In this document: piece by piece, positions 27,985 through 36,193 of the stretch
How positions within the stretch are numbered: the first letter of the stretch is position 1
Layout: the number at the start of each line of letters is the position of its first letter
Assembly: GCA_934202525.1 (NCBI GenBank)
Contig: CAKPYB010000023.1
Location: 1 to 55,665 of the forward strand
Direction: 5' to 3'
DNA: 55,665 nt
Source: an uncultured Prevotella sp.
GTDB lineage: Bacteria > Bacteroidota > Bacteroidia > Bacteroidales > Bacteroidaceae
Made by a program: the position numbers and the translations under genes
Notes under the pieces: generated by a model
Seen by the model: only the letters and a program-made list of their open reading frames with translations
What the model was told of the DNA's origin: nothing
The model's database searches: none

Positions 27985-28920
27985 ATGAGCAGTATTAAAG
28001 AACAGGTTCTTGCACAGCAGGGACAGTATAAAGAGTCAGACGACAAGTATTTATCAGTTTTGAAGCAGTACAACTGCAACCTCAACGATGAGGAAGTTGC
28101 TGCTGCAGTAAAGAAGATTCTCGATGAGAAGGTAGCAGAGAACGAGACCATGGAGGTCAAGAAGTTCCTCTTCGGTAGCATCGAGTTGACTTCTCTCCAT
28201 ACAGAAGATACAGAAGAAAGCATCCTGAAGATGATTGAAAAGGTGAACCAGTTTGCCAAGGATTATCCTCAGCTTCCTCACGTAGCAACCGTATGTACCT
28301 ACCCTAACTTTGCCGGCCTTATCAGCCAGAGTCTGGAGGTTGACGGCGTAGAAATCGCTGTAGTAAGTGGCAATTTCCCATCCTCTCAGACCTTTATCGA
28401 GGTAAAGATTGCAGAAACCGCTATGGCTATCAAGGATGGTGCTACAGAGGTGGATATCGTAATGCCTGTTGGCAAGTTCTTCAGCGAAGATTACGAGGGT
28501 CTCTGCGATGATATTCAGGAACTTAAGTCAACATGCGGTGAGCATAAGATGAAGTGCATCCTGGAGACAGGCGATCTGAAGAATTGCAGCAACATCATGA
28601 AGGCTTCTATCCTCGCAATGTACTCAGGTTCAGACTATATCAAGACCTCAACTGGTAAGGAGAAGGTTTCTGCTACCCCAGAGGCAGCTTACGTTATGTG
28701 CCAGGCTATCAAGGCATATTACGAAAAGACTGGCATTCAGATTGGTTTCAAGCCTGCAGGTGGTATCAATACCGTTCATGATGCCGTAGTTTACTACACC
28801 ATCGTGAAGGAAGTTTTGGGCGAGAAATGGCTGACCAACCAGTGGTTGCGCCTCGGCACATCACGCCTGACTAACCTCCTCTTGAGCGAAATTCTGGGCA
28901 AGGAGATTAAATACTTCTAA
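27985..28920 (+). CDS. deoC: Deoxyribose-phosphate aldolase
   Basis: Cleaves 2-deoxyribose-5-phosphate to acetaldehyde and glyceraldehyde-3-phosphate in deoxynucleoside catabolism. The 311-residue protein has the Schiff-base lysine in YIKTSTGKE and the supporting segments VCTYPNFAG, EVDIVMPVGKF and KCILETGDL. The length, with a ~50-residue N-terminal extension, matches the longer class II type of Bacteroidetes. A strong bidirectional terminator follows. Confidence 0.95.
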   Translation: MSSIKEQVLAQQGQYKESDDKYLSVLKQYNCNLNDEEVAAAVKKILDEKVAENETMEVKKFLFGSIELTSLHTEDTEESILKMIEKVNQFAKDYPQLPHVATVCTYPNFAGLISQSLEVDGVEIAVVSGNFPSSQTFIEVKIAETAMAIKDGATEVDIVMPVGKFFSEDYEGLCDDIQELKSTCGEHKMKCILETGDLKNCSNIMKASILAMYSGSDYIKTSTGKEKVSATPEAAYVMCQAIKAYYEKTGIQIGFKPAGGINTVHDAVVYYTIVKEVLGEKWLTNQWLRLGTSRLTNLLLSEILGKEIKYF

Positions 28921-28958
28921 AGAAAAGTAACTGGTTATCAACAGAATATAAAAAACGC

Positions 28959-28995
28959 AAAGGGTTGATTCTCTCTGAGAACCAACCCTTTTTAT
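28959..28995. terminator. Terminator between deoC and the polyprenyl synthase gene
   Basis: AAAGGGTTG (28959-28967) and CAACCCTTT (28983-28991) with partly paired interior and TTTT following. It serves deoC and, read backwards, the convergent synthase gene. Confidence 0.85.
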
Positions 28996-29020
28996 ATTAT
29001 GTTTTTCTTCAATTTTTATA

Positions 29021-29998
29021 TTAAGCTTTTCTTTCAATCACAAAATCCAGGTAAGCCTTCAAGGCATTGTAGATATCCTTATCCTCTACATAAGTATCGA
29101 GGAAATTCATGGCTTCGGCATGGAAATCCCACATACGCTTATCCGCATATTCAATACCTCCGTTTTCCTTTGTAAATGCCACTAACTGAGCTATTTCTTC
29201 AGCCGTAACAGTATGAGCCTTTACCTTTCTGGCAAGCTTCATCATCTCCTCATCACCGGTAGACTTCAAAGCATATATTACAGGCAAAGTCAACTTACCT
29301 TCAACCATGTCATTCCCAGTAGGTTTACCTATCTCCTTAGAATCATAATAATCAAAGATATCATCACGGATCTGGAAGATAATGCCCAGGTTCTGTCCGA
29401 AACGCTTCGCCTCTTCAATCTGCAGTTCTGAAGCATTGGCAGACATCGCTCCGATACCAGCGCAAGCCTCAAAGAGAGCAGCCGTTTTCTGCTTAATCAC
29501 CTGATAATAAATATCTTCCGATATCTCTTCATTACTGATACTGTTGAGCTGAAGAATCTCACCATTAGACAGGATACGTCCCAACTCAGCAAGATAACGC
29601 ACGATTTCCTCTGAATGCGAATAAGATACATGAAGCAAGGCGGTGGAAAGAATGAAATCGCCCACAAGCACAGCCACCTTATTATTATAAGTAGCATTCA
29701 CGCTAGCCTGTCCGCGGCGCTCCCCACTCTCATCAACCACATCATCATGTACCAGCGAAGCGGTATGAAGAAGTTCCAGACCTACCGCAGAATGCTGGGT
29801 AACACTGGAAACCTTTCCAAAATTACGTGCCATCAACAAGATGAGTATAGGGCGCATACGTTTTCCAGCGCGCTGACGGATATGGTCGAGCACCTGGGAA
29901 AGGAGGCCATCGCTATGCATGAGAGACTTGTTGAACAAATCTATAAAATCTGCTAATTCTGCCTCTATAGGCAGCTTGATAAGTGATAAATAGTCCAT
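29021..29998 (-). CDS. Polyprenyl (octaprenyl-type) diphosphate synthase
   Basis: Trans-isoprenyl diphosphate synthase of 325 residues that elongates farnesyl diphosphate to the side chain of menaquinone. Both aspartate-rich motifs are present: LVHDDVVDESGERRG and FQIRDDIFDYYD. The product length is not readable by eye; the Bacteroidetes homologues are usually called octaprenyl or solanesyl synthases. A TAATTTTG promoter lies about 40 bp upstream, divergent from polA. It connects to the menaquinone used by fumarate reductase. Confidence 0.9.
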   Translation of the reverse strand: MDYLSLIKLPIEAELADFIDLFNKSLMHSDGLLSQVLDHIRQRAGKRMRPILILLMARNFGKVSSVTQHSAVGLELLHTASLVHDDVVDESGERRGQASVNATYNNKVAVLVGDFILSTALLHVSYSHSEEIVRYLAELGRILSNGEILQLNSISNEEISEDIYYQVIKQKTAALFEACAGIGAMSANASELQIEEAKRFGQNLGIIFQIRDDIFDYYDSKEIGKPTGNDMVEGKLTLPVIYALKSTGDEEMMKLARKVKAHTVTAEEIAQLVAFTKENGGIEYADKRMWDFHAEAMNFLDTYVEDKDIYNALKAYLDFVIERKA

Positions 29999-30037
29999 TA
30001 TATGTGAGTAAATCTACTTAATTTCTGAAATTTGTTA

Positions 30038-30045
30038 CAAAATTA
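30038..30045 (-). promoter_or_regulatory. -7 element of the polyprenyl synthase gene
   Basis: CAAAATTA on the plus strand is TAATTTTG on the minus strand. Confidence 0.6.
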
Positions 30046-30096
30046 ATCAATTCTTCTTGAAATATCGCATTTTTTTAGTAATTTTACACCACAAAA

Positions 30097-32868
30097 ATGA
30101 ATATTATGGATAAATTGTTCCTTTTAGACGCGTATGCGCTCATTTATAGGTCGTATTACGCCTTTATGAAAGCCCCTCGAATCAATTCGAAGGGACTCAA
30201 TACTTCGTGTGTAATGGGGTTCTGCAATACCCTCAACGAGATACTTACCAAGGAGAAACCTACCCATATTGCGGTAGCTTTCGACCATGGCAAGACCTTC
30301 CGTCATGAAGCTTTTCCTGCATACAAAGCGCAGCGTGAAGAGACACCGGAAGACATCAAACTCTCTGTGCCTATCATCAAAAACATCCTGGAGGCTTACC
30401 ATATTCCTATCCTGCAGGTAGATGGTTTCGAGGCTGACGATATTATCGGAACCGTTGCCCTGAAGGCGGGTGAAGAGGGACTGGAAACTTATATGCTCAC
30501 ACCAGATAAGGATTATGCACAGCTGGTTCGTGATAATGTTTTCATGTTCCGCCCTCGTCATGGCGGTGGATACGAAAAGTTGGGCATGCAGGAAATTGAA
30601 GAGAAATACAGCATCACTTCCCCACTCCAGGTTATCGACCTACTTGCCCTGGTGGGCGACTCGGCTGATAACTTCCCTGGTTGTCCGGGCGTGGGAGAAA
30701 AAACAGCCATCAAACTCATCAACGAGTTCGGTAGCGTTGAAGGCCTCATCGAGAACTCTTCTCAAGTGAAAGGCAAGCTCCGCGAAAAAGTGGAGGGTGC
30801 TGTAGAAGATATAAGGATGTCAAAGTTCCTGGCAACCATACGAACCGATGTTCCGGTAGAGATCAAGATGGAAGATTTGAAACGGGTAGAACCAGACAAT
30901 TCAAAATTGGATGAAATCTTCACCGAGTTGGAGTTTAAGTCGTTTGCCAACCGAGTTCTTAATAAACCTAAAAAGGTGCAAACAAAGCCTACAGGAGAGC
31001 TCGATTTATTTGGCGCACAGCCTGCCGATGGTCAGGAAGAGTCAAAAAACGCGAGTTTTGAGACCATTAAAACGGTCTCTCACTCATACAAACTCATTGA
31101 TACAGAAGAAGATGCAAAGAAACTTTGTGACTATTTATTGACATTCAATATTCTCAGTCTAGACACAGAGACCACATCTACTGCTGCCATTGATGCAGAA
31201 TTGGTGGGTTTGAGCTTTGCTGTGAAGGAGAAAGAGGCTTTCTACGTAGCAATTCCGGCAAATCGTGAAGAAGCCTTAAAAATCGTAAACATCTTCAAAC
31301 CACTCTACGAGAACCCGGAAATCTTGAAAGTGGGGCAGAACATCAAATACGATTACGAGGTATTGATGAACTACGGCATAGAGATTCAGGGCAAGATGTT
31401 CGATACGATGCTCGCCCACTATCTCATCCAGCCAGAACTTTACCACAACATGGATTACTTGGCAGAAGTATTCCTCAACTATCAGACCATCCACATCGAA
31501 GAGCTGATTGGTCCGAAGGGAAAGAACCAGAAGTCGATGCGCGATCTCGCCCCATCAGACATTTACGAATATGCTGCCGAAGATGCCGACATCACCTTGA
31601 GATTGAAAAATGTGCTCGAACCAAAACTCAAAGAGATAGATTGTGAAGATCTGTTCTGGAATGTAGAAATGCCGCTTGTACCTGTTTTAGCCCACATGGA
31701 GATGACGGGAGTATGCATCGACACCGATACCCTAAAGGAAACATCCGAGAAACTCACCAACCGCCTCAATGAGATAGAACATCATATCTATGAGTTGGCA
31801 GGCGAATCGTTCAATATCGCTTCCCCACGCCAGGTTGGAGAAATACTCTTCGGAAAGATGAAGATTGTGGAGAAGCCTAAGAAGACGAAGACGGGCCAGT
31901 ACGTAACAAGCGAAGAAGTTCTTCAGCAGCTGCGCAGCAAGAGTCCAATCATCGATGAGATACTGAACTACAGAGGTTTAAAGAAACTTTTGGGAACCTA
32001 TATAGATGCCCTTCCAAAGCTTATCAACTCTCGCACCGGTCACATTCATGCCTCTTTCAACCAAGCCATTACAGCCACAGGACGTCTTTCTTCAAGTGAT
32101 CCAAACCTGCAGAATATTCCTGTACGCGATGACGATGGCAAGGAGATACGCAGATGCTTCATCCCAGAACCAGGCTGCCTGTTCTTCTCTGCCGACTATT
32201 CACAGATAGAACTTCGCATCATGGCACATCTGAGCCAGGATCCAAACATGGTAGAAGCATTCCGTGAAGGCTCTGATATTCATGCAGCTACAGCTGCCAA
32301 GATTTGGCACGAAGACATCAAAGAAGTAACAGATGCACAGCGCAAGAAGGCAAAAACTGCCAACTTCGGCATCATCTACGGCATCACGACCTTCGGTCTT
32401 GCCCAACGCATGAACATCGAAAACCGAGAGGCAAAGCAGATCATAGAAGACTACTTCCGCACCTTCCCTGGTGTTCAGGCTTACATGGAGAAGGCAAAGG
32501 AAATGGCAAGAGAGAAAGGCTATGCCGAAACCCTCTTCCACCGCCGTCGCTACCTGCCAGACATCAACAGCAAGAATGGTACTGTAAGAGGATTTGCCGA
32601 GCGCAATGCCATCAATGCCCCTATCCAGGGCTCTGAGGCAGACATCATCAAAGTGGCTATGATCCGTATCTTCAACCGATTCAGAGCAGAAGGCATCAGG
32701 AGCAAGATGATTATCCAGGTGCATGACGAACTCAATTTCTCCGTATATCCGGAAGAGAAAGAAAAGGTAGAGAAGATTGTGGTAGAAGAGATGCAGAACG
32801 CCTACCAGCTCAGTGTGCCTCTGGTTGCTGATGCCGGATGGGGAAACAACTGGCTAGAAGCACATTAG
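30097..32868 (+). CDS. polA: DNA polymerase I
   Basis: Replicative gap-filling and repair polymerase, 923 residues. Order of domains: 5'-3' exonuclease (LLDAYALIYRSYYAF, DGFEADDIIGT, LTPDKDYAQLV, GDSADNFPG), 3'-5' exonuclease with the catalytic DTET of SLDTETTS retained, so proofreading is probably active, then the family A polymerase domain (ATGRLSSSDPNLQNIP, DYSQIELRIMAHLS, KAKTANFGIIYGI, QVHDEL). ATG codons at 30097 and 30106 are both possible starts; the second gives MDKLFLLDAY, the usual beginning. A strong terminator follows. Confidence 0.97.
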   Translation: MNIMDKLFLLDAYALIYRSYYAFMKAPRINSKGLNTSCVMGFCNTLNEILTKEKPTHIAVAFDHGKTFRHEAFPAYKAQREETPEDIKLSVPIIKNILEAYHIPILQVDGFEADDIIGTVALKAGEEGLETYMLTPDKDYAQLVRDNVFMFRPRHGGGYEKLGMQEIEEKYSITSPLQVIDLLALVGDSADNFPGCPGVGEKTAIKLINEFGSVEGLIENSSQVKGKLREKVEGAVEDIRMSKFLATIRTDVPVEIKMEDLKRVEPDNSKLDEIFTELEFKSFANRVLNKPKKVQTKPTGELDLFGAQPADGQEESKNASFETIKTVSHSYKLIDTEEDAKKLCDYLLTFNILSLDTETTSTAAIDAELVGLSFAVKEKEAFYVAIPANREEALKIVNIFKPLYENPEILKVGQNIKYDYEVLMNYGIEIQGKMFDTMLAHYLIQPELYHNMDYLAEVFLNYQTIHIEELIGPKGKNQKSMRDLAPSDIYEYAAEDADITLRLKNVLEPKLKEIDCEDLFWNVEMPLVPVLAHMEMTGVCIDTDTLKETSEKLTNRLNEIEHHIYELAGESFNIASPRQVGEILFGKMKIVEKPKKTKTGQYVTSEEVLQQLRSKSPIIDEILNYRGLKKLLGTYIDALPKLINSRTGHIHASFNQAITATGRLSSSDPNLQNIPVRDDDGKEIRRCFIPEPGCLFFSADYSQIELRIMAHLSQDPNMVEAFREGSDIHAATAAKIWHEDIKEVTDAQRKKAKTANFGIIYGITTFGLAQRMNIENREAKQIIEDYFRTFPGVQAYMEKAKEMAREKGYAETLFHRRRYLPDINSKNGTVRGFAERNAINAPIQGSEADIIKVAMIRIFNRFRAEGIRSKMIIQVHDELNFSVYPEEKEKVEKIVVEEMQNAYQLSVPLVADAGWGNNWLEAH

Positions 32869-32917
32869 AAAAGCCAGAAAGCGGCCGCAGAAACCGCAAG
32901 GCAACTTAAATACAAAG

Positions 32918-32962
32918 AAGCTCGCAAGATGCCAAACAATCATCTTGCGAGCTTTTCTTTTT
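32918..32962 (+). terminator. polA terminator
   Basis: AAGCTCGCAAGATG (32918-32931) pairs with CATCTTGCGAGCTT (32941-32954), followed by TTCTTTTTT. Confidence 0.9.
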
Positions 32963-32967
32963 TGAGA

Positions 32968-32983
32968 TGTTTCACATGAAACA
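32968..32983. promoter_or_regulatory. parS-like site (one half-site change)
   Basis: TGTTTCACATGAAACA differs from the parS at 24045 by one base (CGTG to CATG). It lies directly after the polA terminator. Confidence 0.6.
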
Positions 32984-33105
32984 ATCAAATCTTCTATCAA
33001 AACACCACTAAAAAGACAAATAACTCCTTTATTCACAAGTACATCTAGAAATCTTTGTTTATTTAGATTAAAAAGGATAATAAAATTATAATATTTTCAA
33101 ATTTA

Positions 33106-33137
33106 TTTGGCTCTTACAGAAATAAAGTGTATATTTG
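33106..33137 (+). promoter_or_regulatory. Promoter of the rubredoxin-superoxide reductase genes
   Basis: TTTG at 33106-33109, 20-bp spacer, TATATTTG at 33130-33137. The leader is about 85 nt. Confidence 0.65.
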
Positions 33138-33229
33138 CATTGTAAATCAGAAAGATATGCAAACGCACCTGTCTGATTAAAAGTGAATAGATAACACTAA
33201 TCAATCAAATTAAGAAAGAAAGGAACATT

Positions 33230-33394
33230 ATGAAGAAATATGTTTGCGACGTGTGTGGTTGGATTTATGATCCAGAAGTAGGTGATCCAGAGGGCGGCAT
33301 CGCTCCAGGTACAGCATTCGAAGACATCCCAGATGATTGGGTTTGCCCTCTTTGCGGAGTAGGCAAGGAAGATTTCAGCCCTGTAGAGGAATAA
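33230..33394 (+). CDS. Rubredoxin
   Basis: 54-residue iron protein with the two Cys pairs of a rubredoxin: C6/C9 in YVCDVCG and C39/C42 in WVCPLCG, plus the conserved [10 protein letters not shown] and [11 protein letters not shown]. It passes single electrons, very likely to the superoxide reductase encoded 107 bp downstream, in defence against oxygen. The start at ATG 33230 follows AGAAAGGAAC. The gene is below the usual length cut-off of automatic ORF lists. Confidence 0.95.
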   Translation: MKKYVCDVCGWIYDPEVGDPEGGIAPGTAFEDIPDDWVCPLCGVGKEDFSPVEE

Positions 33395-33500
33395 GGCTCT
33401 TTTGGAGGAATCACCCGAAGGAAATCCTCACAAAGGAATCATCTGAATGAAATGCCTGATATTCAGGCAACACATTCATAAAATAATAGGAGGAACCATT

Positions 33501-33890
33501 ATGACAAAAGTTAGAGAAATCTACCGCTGCCAGATTTGTGGCAATGTAGTAGAAGTTGTAAACCCAGGAGCCGTGCTCAGTTGCTGTGGCGAGCCGATGA
33601 AACTGATGAAGGAAAACACCAGTGATGGCGCCAAAGAGAAGCACGTGCCTGTGATAGAACCTATTGAGGGCGGCTATCGCGTAACAGTAGGAAGTGTGGA
33701 GCATCCGATGCTACCAGAGCATTACATCCAATGGATAGAATTGCTCACCCCTACCGATGTGCTTCGTCACGAGTTGAAGCCAGGCGAAAAGCCTGAAGCT
33801 ATCTTCCTGACCAACGCAGAAGCCAAGGATGTTACGGCTCGAGAATACTGCAACCTTCACGGATTGTGGAAGGGGGTAATCGAAGGATAA
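33501..33890 (+). CDS. dfx: Desulfoferrodoxin (class I superoxide reductase)
   Basis: Reduces superoxide to hydrogen peroxide without making oxygen, suiting anaerobes. From ATG 33501, preceded by AGGAGG, the protein has 129 residues. Center I (desulforedoxin-like) uses Cys10, Cys13, Cys28 and Cys29 in YRCQICG and LSCCGEPM. Center II ligands are in [20 protein letters not shown] and the end [11 protein letters not shown]. Having both centres makes it class I (2Fe-SOR). Electron donor is probably the adjacent rubredoxin. Confidence 0.95.
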   Translation: MTKVREIYRCQICGNVVEVVNPGAVLSCCGEPMKLMKENTSDGAKEKHVPVIEPIEGGYRVTVGSVEHPMLPEHYIQWIELLTPTDVLRHELKPGEKPEAIFLTNAEAKDVTAREYCNLHGLWKGVIEG

Positions 33891-33906
33891 ATACCATCAT
33901 ACCAAC

Positions 33907-33959
33907 AAAAGGTCTCATGTTGTCTTCCCAATGTAGGGAATATGACGTGAGACCTTTTT
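33907..33959 (+). terminator. dfx terminator
   Basis: AAAAGGTCTCA (33907-33917) pairs with TGAGACCTTTTT (33948-33959); the ~30-nt interior also has partial pairing. Confidence 0.8.
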
Positions 33960-34051
33960 AACTTTATTTACATCTCGTTTCTACCACAGTAACTACTCAT
34001 GCCCATAGGGGTGCTGAGCAAAATGATCACCATAATTCTAAGAAATTCATC

Positions 34052-34249
34052 GCACAACAACTGAACTACGCCCGCACATCAGCTGTTATGCATGCGCACA
34101 ACAGGTGATGTGCAACCGCACAACAGCTGTTGTGCGATTGCAGAAGGTATCTCTTCCAGCAACTTATCCTATCTTTTCCAACAACTTATCCTATATATCC
34201 CAAGGACTTATGTAATATTTTACAGGCACCTCTCCCGTATATTCCAACG
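34052..34249. repeat. 22-bp tandem array, nine drifting units
   Basis: Units start at 34052 and every 22 bp to 34228. Units 1-4 begin GCACAACA or GCACATCA; units 6-8 begin ACTTATCCTA or ACTTATGTAA; unit 5 bridges the two. Unit 4 contains the perfect palindrome CGCACAACAGCTGTTGTGCG (34117-34136). A possible tenth unit overlaps 34250-34271. No gene is present between dfx and 34400. Confidence 0.75.
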
Positions 34250-34311
34250 TTTTCACCTATATCGTTGCGCTTCCTCAAGCGTTTCTGTCGGTTTATCATC
34301 GTTGAATCTTC

Positions 34312-34381
34312 CGTCATCTATGATTTTTAGATAATTTTCCACTATTTCTTCGTATCTTTCATTTATAATGTGTAACTTTGC
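34312..34381 (+). repeat. 70-bp direct repeat, left copy (island boundary)
   Basis: Matches 37076-37145 at 66 of 70 positions, from CGTCATCTATGATTTTTAG to ATAATGTGTAACTTTGC. It includes a TAnnTTTG promoter element. Confidence 0.9.
34373..34380 (+). promoter_or_regulatory. -7 element at the head of the island
   Basis: TAACTTTG within the duplicated block, 27 bp before the first small ORF of the island. Confidence 0.65.
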
Positions 34382-34407
34382 GTCAATATATTTAAAGTAA
34401 TACAACA

Positions 34408-34536
34408 ATGGCAAAAACAATAAGCAGACAGCTGACCAAAACGGCAACAGCGCCAAGAAGACCACCAGGAAAAAGAAGAAGAGGTTTCCATCCAGCAACA
34501 AACGAATTCATCTTCGAACAGAGAATCCGTTACTAA
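34408..34536 (+). CDS. Small basic hypothetical protein (42 residues)
   Basis: ATG 34408 is correctly spaced from the island promoter and opens MAKTISRQLTKTATAPRR, continuing with an Arg/Lys-rich stretch to stop at 34536. Not recognised. From 34436 the +1 frame is also open and continues into the next ORF, so either this is a small gene overlapping the next one or a frameshift has split one ~110-residue gene. See the finding on this region. Confidence 0.35.
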   Translation: MAKTISRQLTKTATAPRRPPGKRRRGFHPATNEFIFEQRIRY

Positions 34537-34558
34537 TCGCTCAAGTCATCCTAAGGAT

Positions 34559-34753
34559 TTGGTTGCCCAAGGAATATCTTTCCTCTCAGGCTTAGCCGAA
34601 ACCTTAAAGTCGCCAGAAGCCACTGCCCATCTGGTTGATTCCATCGTTGGGAAAAACGAGCAGACAGGCGAAACCTCCATCAAGATACCTGTGGAGAGCA
34701 AAGAGACTGTCTCTAATCTCTTGAATCTCATAGGAAAGTTGTTTGCAAAATAA
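34559..34753 (+). CDS. Hypothetical protein, C-terminal part VAQGISFLSGL (64 or more residues)
   Basis: The frame is open from 34436 to 34753 but has no ATG; TTG 34559 is the first plausible start. The product, with ISFLSGLAETLKSPEA, LVDSIVGKNEQTGE and VESKETVSNLLNLIGKLF, looks like a genuine folded helical protein. The preceding part is polar and glutamine/glutamate-rich. It ends 3 bp before the next gene, so translation is likely coupled. Function unknown; either starts at TTG or is the second half of a frameshifted gene beginning at 34408. Confidence 0.5.
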   Translation: MVAQGISFLSGLAETLKSPEATAHLVDSIVGKNEQTGETSIKIPVESKETVSNLLNLIGKLFAK

Positions 34754-34756
34754 GTC

Positions 34757-34966
34757 ATGGGTAAAAAGAAACATAAGCATCAAGGACATTATTGCAAGAT
34801 GTGTGGAGAGTATAAATCCAACGAGTCGTTCAGTGGTAAAGGACACAGACTGCACATCTGCAAGAAATGTATATCAATAAGAAATAAGGCTAAAAAAGAA
34901 AAGAAACGTTTAGAACATGATAGAATTAACGAAGTCTCAGAAGAAAACAGCTCGCAAGCTCATTAA
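34757..34966 (+). CDS. Small zinc-finger-like protein (69 residues)
   Basis: Very basic protein starting MGKKKHKHQGHYCKMCGEYK. Two CxxC pairs (CKMC and CKKC, about 25 residues apart) indicate a zinc ribbon/finger. The spacing with FSGKGHRLHICKKC looks like a conserved small family I have seen in Bacteroidales, function unknown. It starts 3 bp after the previous stop and overlaps the next gene by 50 bp in another frame. Confidence 0.65.
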   Translation: MGKKKHKHQGHYCKMCGEYKSNESFSGKGHRLHICKKCISIRNKAKKEKKRLEHDRINEVSEENSSQAH

Positions 34967-35255
34967 TTTGGGCTTGCAGCGAGAGTGCGCCAAGTTCATG
35001 CAATCTACCAAAGATTTCATGAACAAGAACGCATCAGCAGAGGATGCACACGATGCATACCTCAAACTATATGATAAGGTATACCAATTCGACAAGCATA
35101 TCGCTCGCCGATACGATGGGATGTCAGGAGGTAGATATTACACCACCGTATGTTACCTATACTATGACGGAGTATTGACTGACGAAGACATCCGAGAGTT
35201 TGACGATGAGCTATATAACAGTTTGAAAGAAGCCAAGAAGTCTTTTCAAAATTAA
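34917..35255 (+). CDS. Hypothetical protein of 112 residues
   Basis: Not recognised. Mostly helical and charged: MIELTKSQKKTARKLINLG, then QRECAKFMQSTKDF, a Tyr-rich middle (RYYTTVCYLYYDG) and an acidic end. No membrane segment or signal peptide. The start overlaps the zinc-finger gene, so translational coupling is likely; the next gene begins 5 bp after the stop. It is thus an integral member of the island transcript. Confidence 0.6.
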   Translation: MIELTKSQKKTARKLINLGLQRECAKFMQSTKDFMNKNASAEDAHDAYLKLYDKVYQFDKHIARRYDGMSGGRYYTTVCYLYYDGVLTDEDIREFDDELYNSLKEAKKSFQN

Positions 35256-35260
35256 ACGAT

Positions 35261-36124
35261 ATGAGTTACACAGAATATTCTTGTAGCAGACTAACTTTTA
35301 AAGCTTGCATAATAGAATCCTTAAAAGAAAACGACGTTTTCTGTATAAAGACACCTGTTGGGAGTTTTCAAATGACGAAAGGAGATTTTTACAAATCTTT
35401 TCCAAATGTTATCCAAACAAAAAGTTACAGAGAACAAGGAGTGTATAGTTACACGAAGACTCCCCAAAAAGCCAATAAATACTTGTTTGAACGAAATGAG
35501 ACGAAAAACATTGGTTTAAAATCAAAACAAACAACTCCAGATTTGGTCGGTGATAATATACGAAGAAAAATCAAGGAAATTGGTCAACTATGGCGTTCTT
35601 CAGAATTCAACCCTAAAATATCAAAAGAAACATTAGATTATTGGAACAAAATCATTAATGACTGGGTGGATGCCAAAGACATGCCATTAATTGTTCGAAA
35701 AGACATTAAATTCCGAGGTCAATCTTTCATACATCCTACAGGAAGAGAAATTATAGTTTCTGACAATACATTTGCAATCTGGGTATATGGTCAAGTTATG
35801 AAACAACATACCCCAACATTGAAAGAAATTAAAGAAATGCTTCAAAACAATATGATTCCTATGCTGTTTATGCAAACTAAAGATAGCAAACAAAAAGCAA
35901 AGTATTCCAAGCCTTTAGGAACAGATGCTTTACAAGGATGGAAGCTATGTCACATTGAACCTATCGGTTTTAACAGTTCAAAAAGCATAAATGAAATAGA
36001 TATACATTCTATAGAAGAGCATTTCCGTAAATATGCGAACCCATACAATATGTTTGTTCTACCAAAAGAAATTGGAGATTTAGGAGAGATACAAGTATTT
36101 ATTGATGAGCAAAGAAGGAAATAA
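35261..36124 (+). CDS. Putative HNH-like nuclease of 287 residues
   Basis: Not firmly recognised. The N-terminal ~85 residues have a small beta-rich fold (CIKTPVGSFQMTKGDFYKSF), the middle has HPTGREIIVSDNTFAIWVYG, and the C-terminal part reads WKLCHIEPIGFNS...YANPYNMFVLPKEIGDLGE. The combination CHIEP...N-P-x-N-M-F resembles the beta-beta-alpha HNH metal motif of restriction-type endonucleases. If so, this would be a DNA-cleaving effector in a small island next to dinD. AT-richer than the flanking core genes. A membrane segment is not seen. Alternative: a DNA-binding accessory protein without catalysis. Confidence 0.45.
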   Translation: MSYTEYSCSRLTFKACIIESLKENDVFCIKTPVGSFQMTKGDFYKSFPNVIQTKSYREQGVYSYTKTPQKANKYLFERNETKNIGLKSKQTTPDLVGDNIRRKIKEIGQLWRSSEFNPKISKETLDYWNKIINDWVDAKDMPLIVRKDIKFRGQSFIHPTGREIIVSDNTFAIWVYGQVMKQHTPTLKEIKEMLQNNMIPMLFMQTKDSKQKAKYSKPLGTDALQGWKLCHIEPIGFNSSKSINEIDIHSIEEHFRKYANPYNMFVLPKEIGDLGEIQVFIDEQRRK

Positions 36125-36159
36125 ATAACCTTTTCCTTGCTACAACCAAATAAAAAGCG

Positions 36160-36167
36160 TAACTTTG
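36160..36167 (+). promoter_or_regulatory. -7 element of dinD
   Basis: TAACTTTG, 26 bp before the dinD ATG. No LexA-like palindrome was recognised around it. Confidence 0.6.
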
Positions 36168-36193
36168 CCGAAATATCATAAAAATAAGCAATT

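Noticed and set aside
34052..34249. The 22-bp arrays as CRISPR repeats
   Set aside because: Units are contiguous with no spacers, and no cas gene is in the window.
34253..34501. 82-residue minus-strand ORF with a hydrophobic start
   Set aside because: It runs antisense through the 70-bp repeat, the island promoter and the first small genes; no promoter on its strand. Hydrophobicity follows from antisense reading of Lys/Arg codons.
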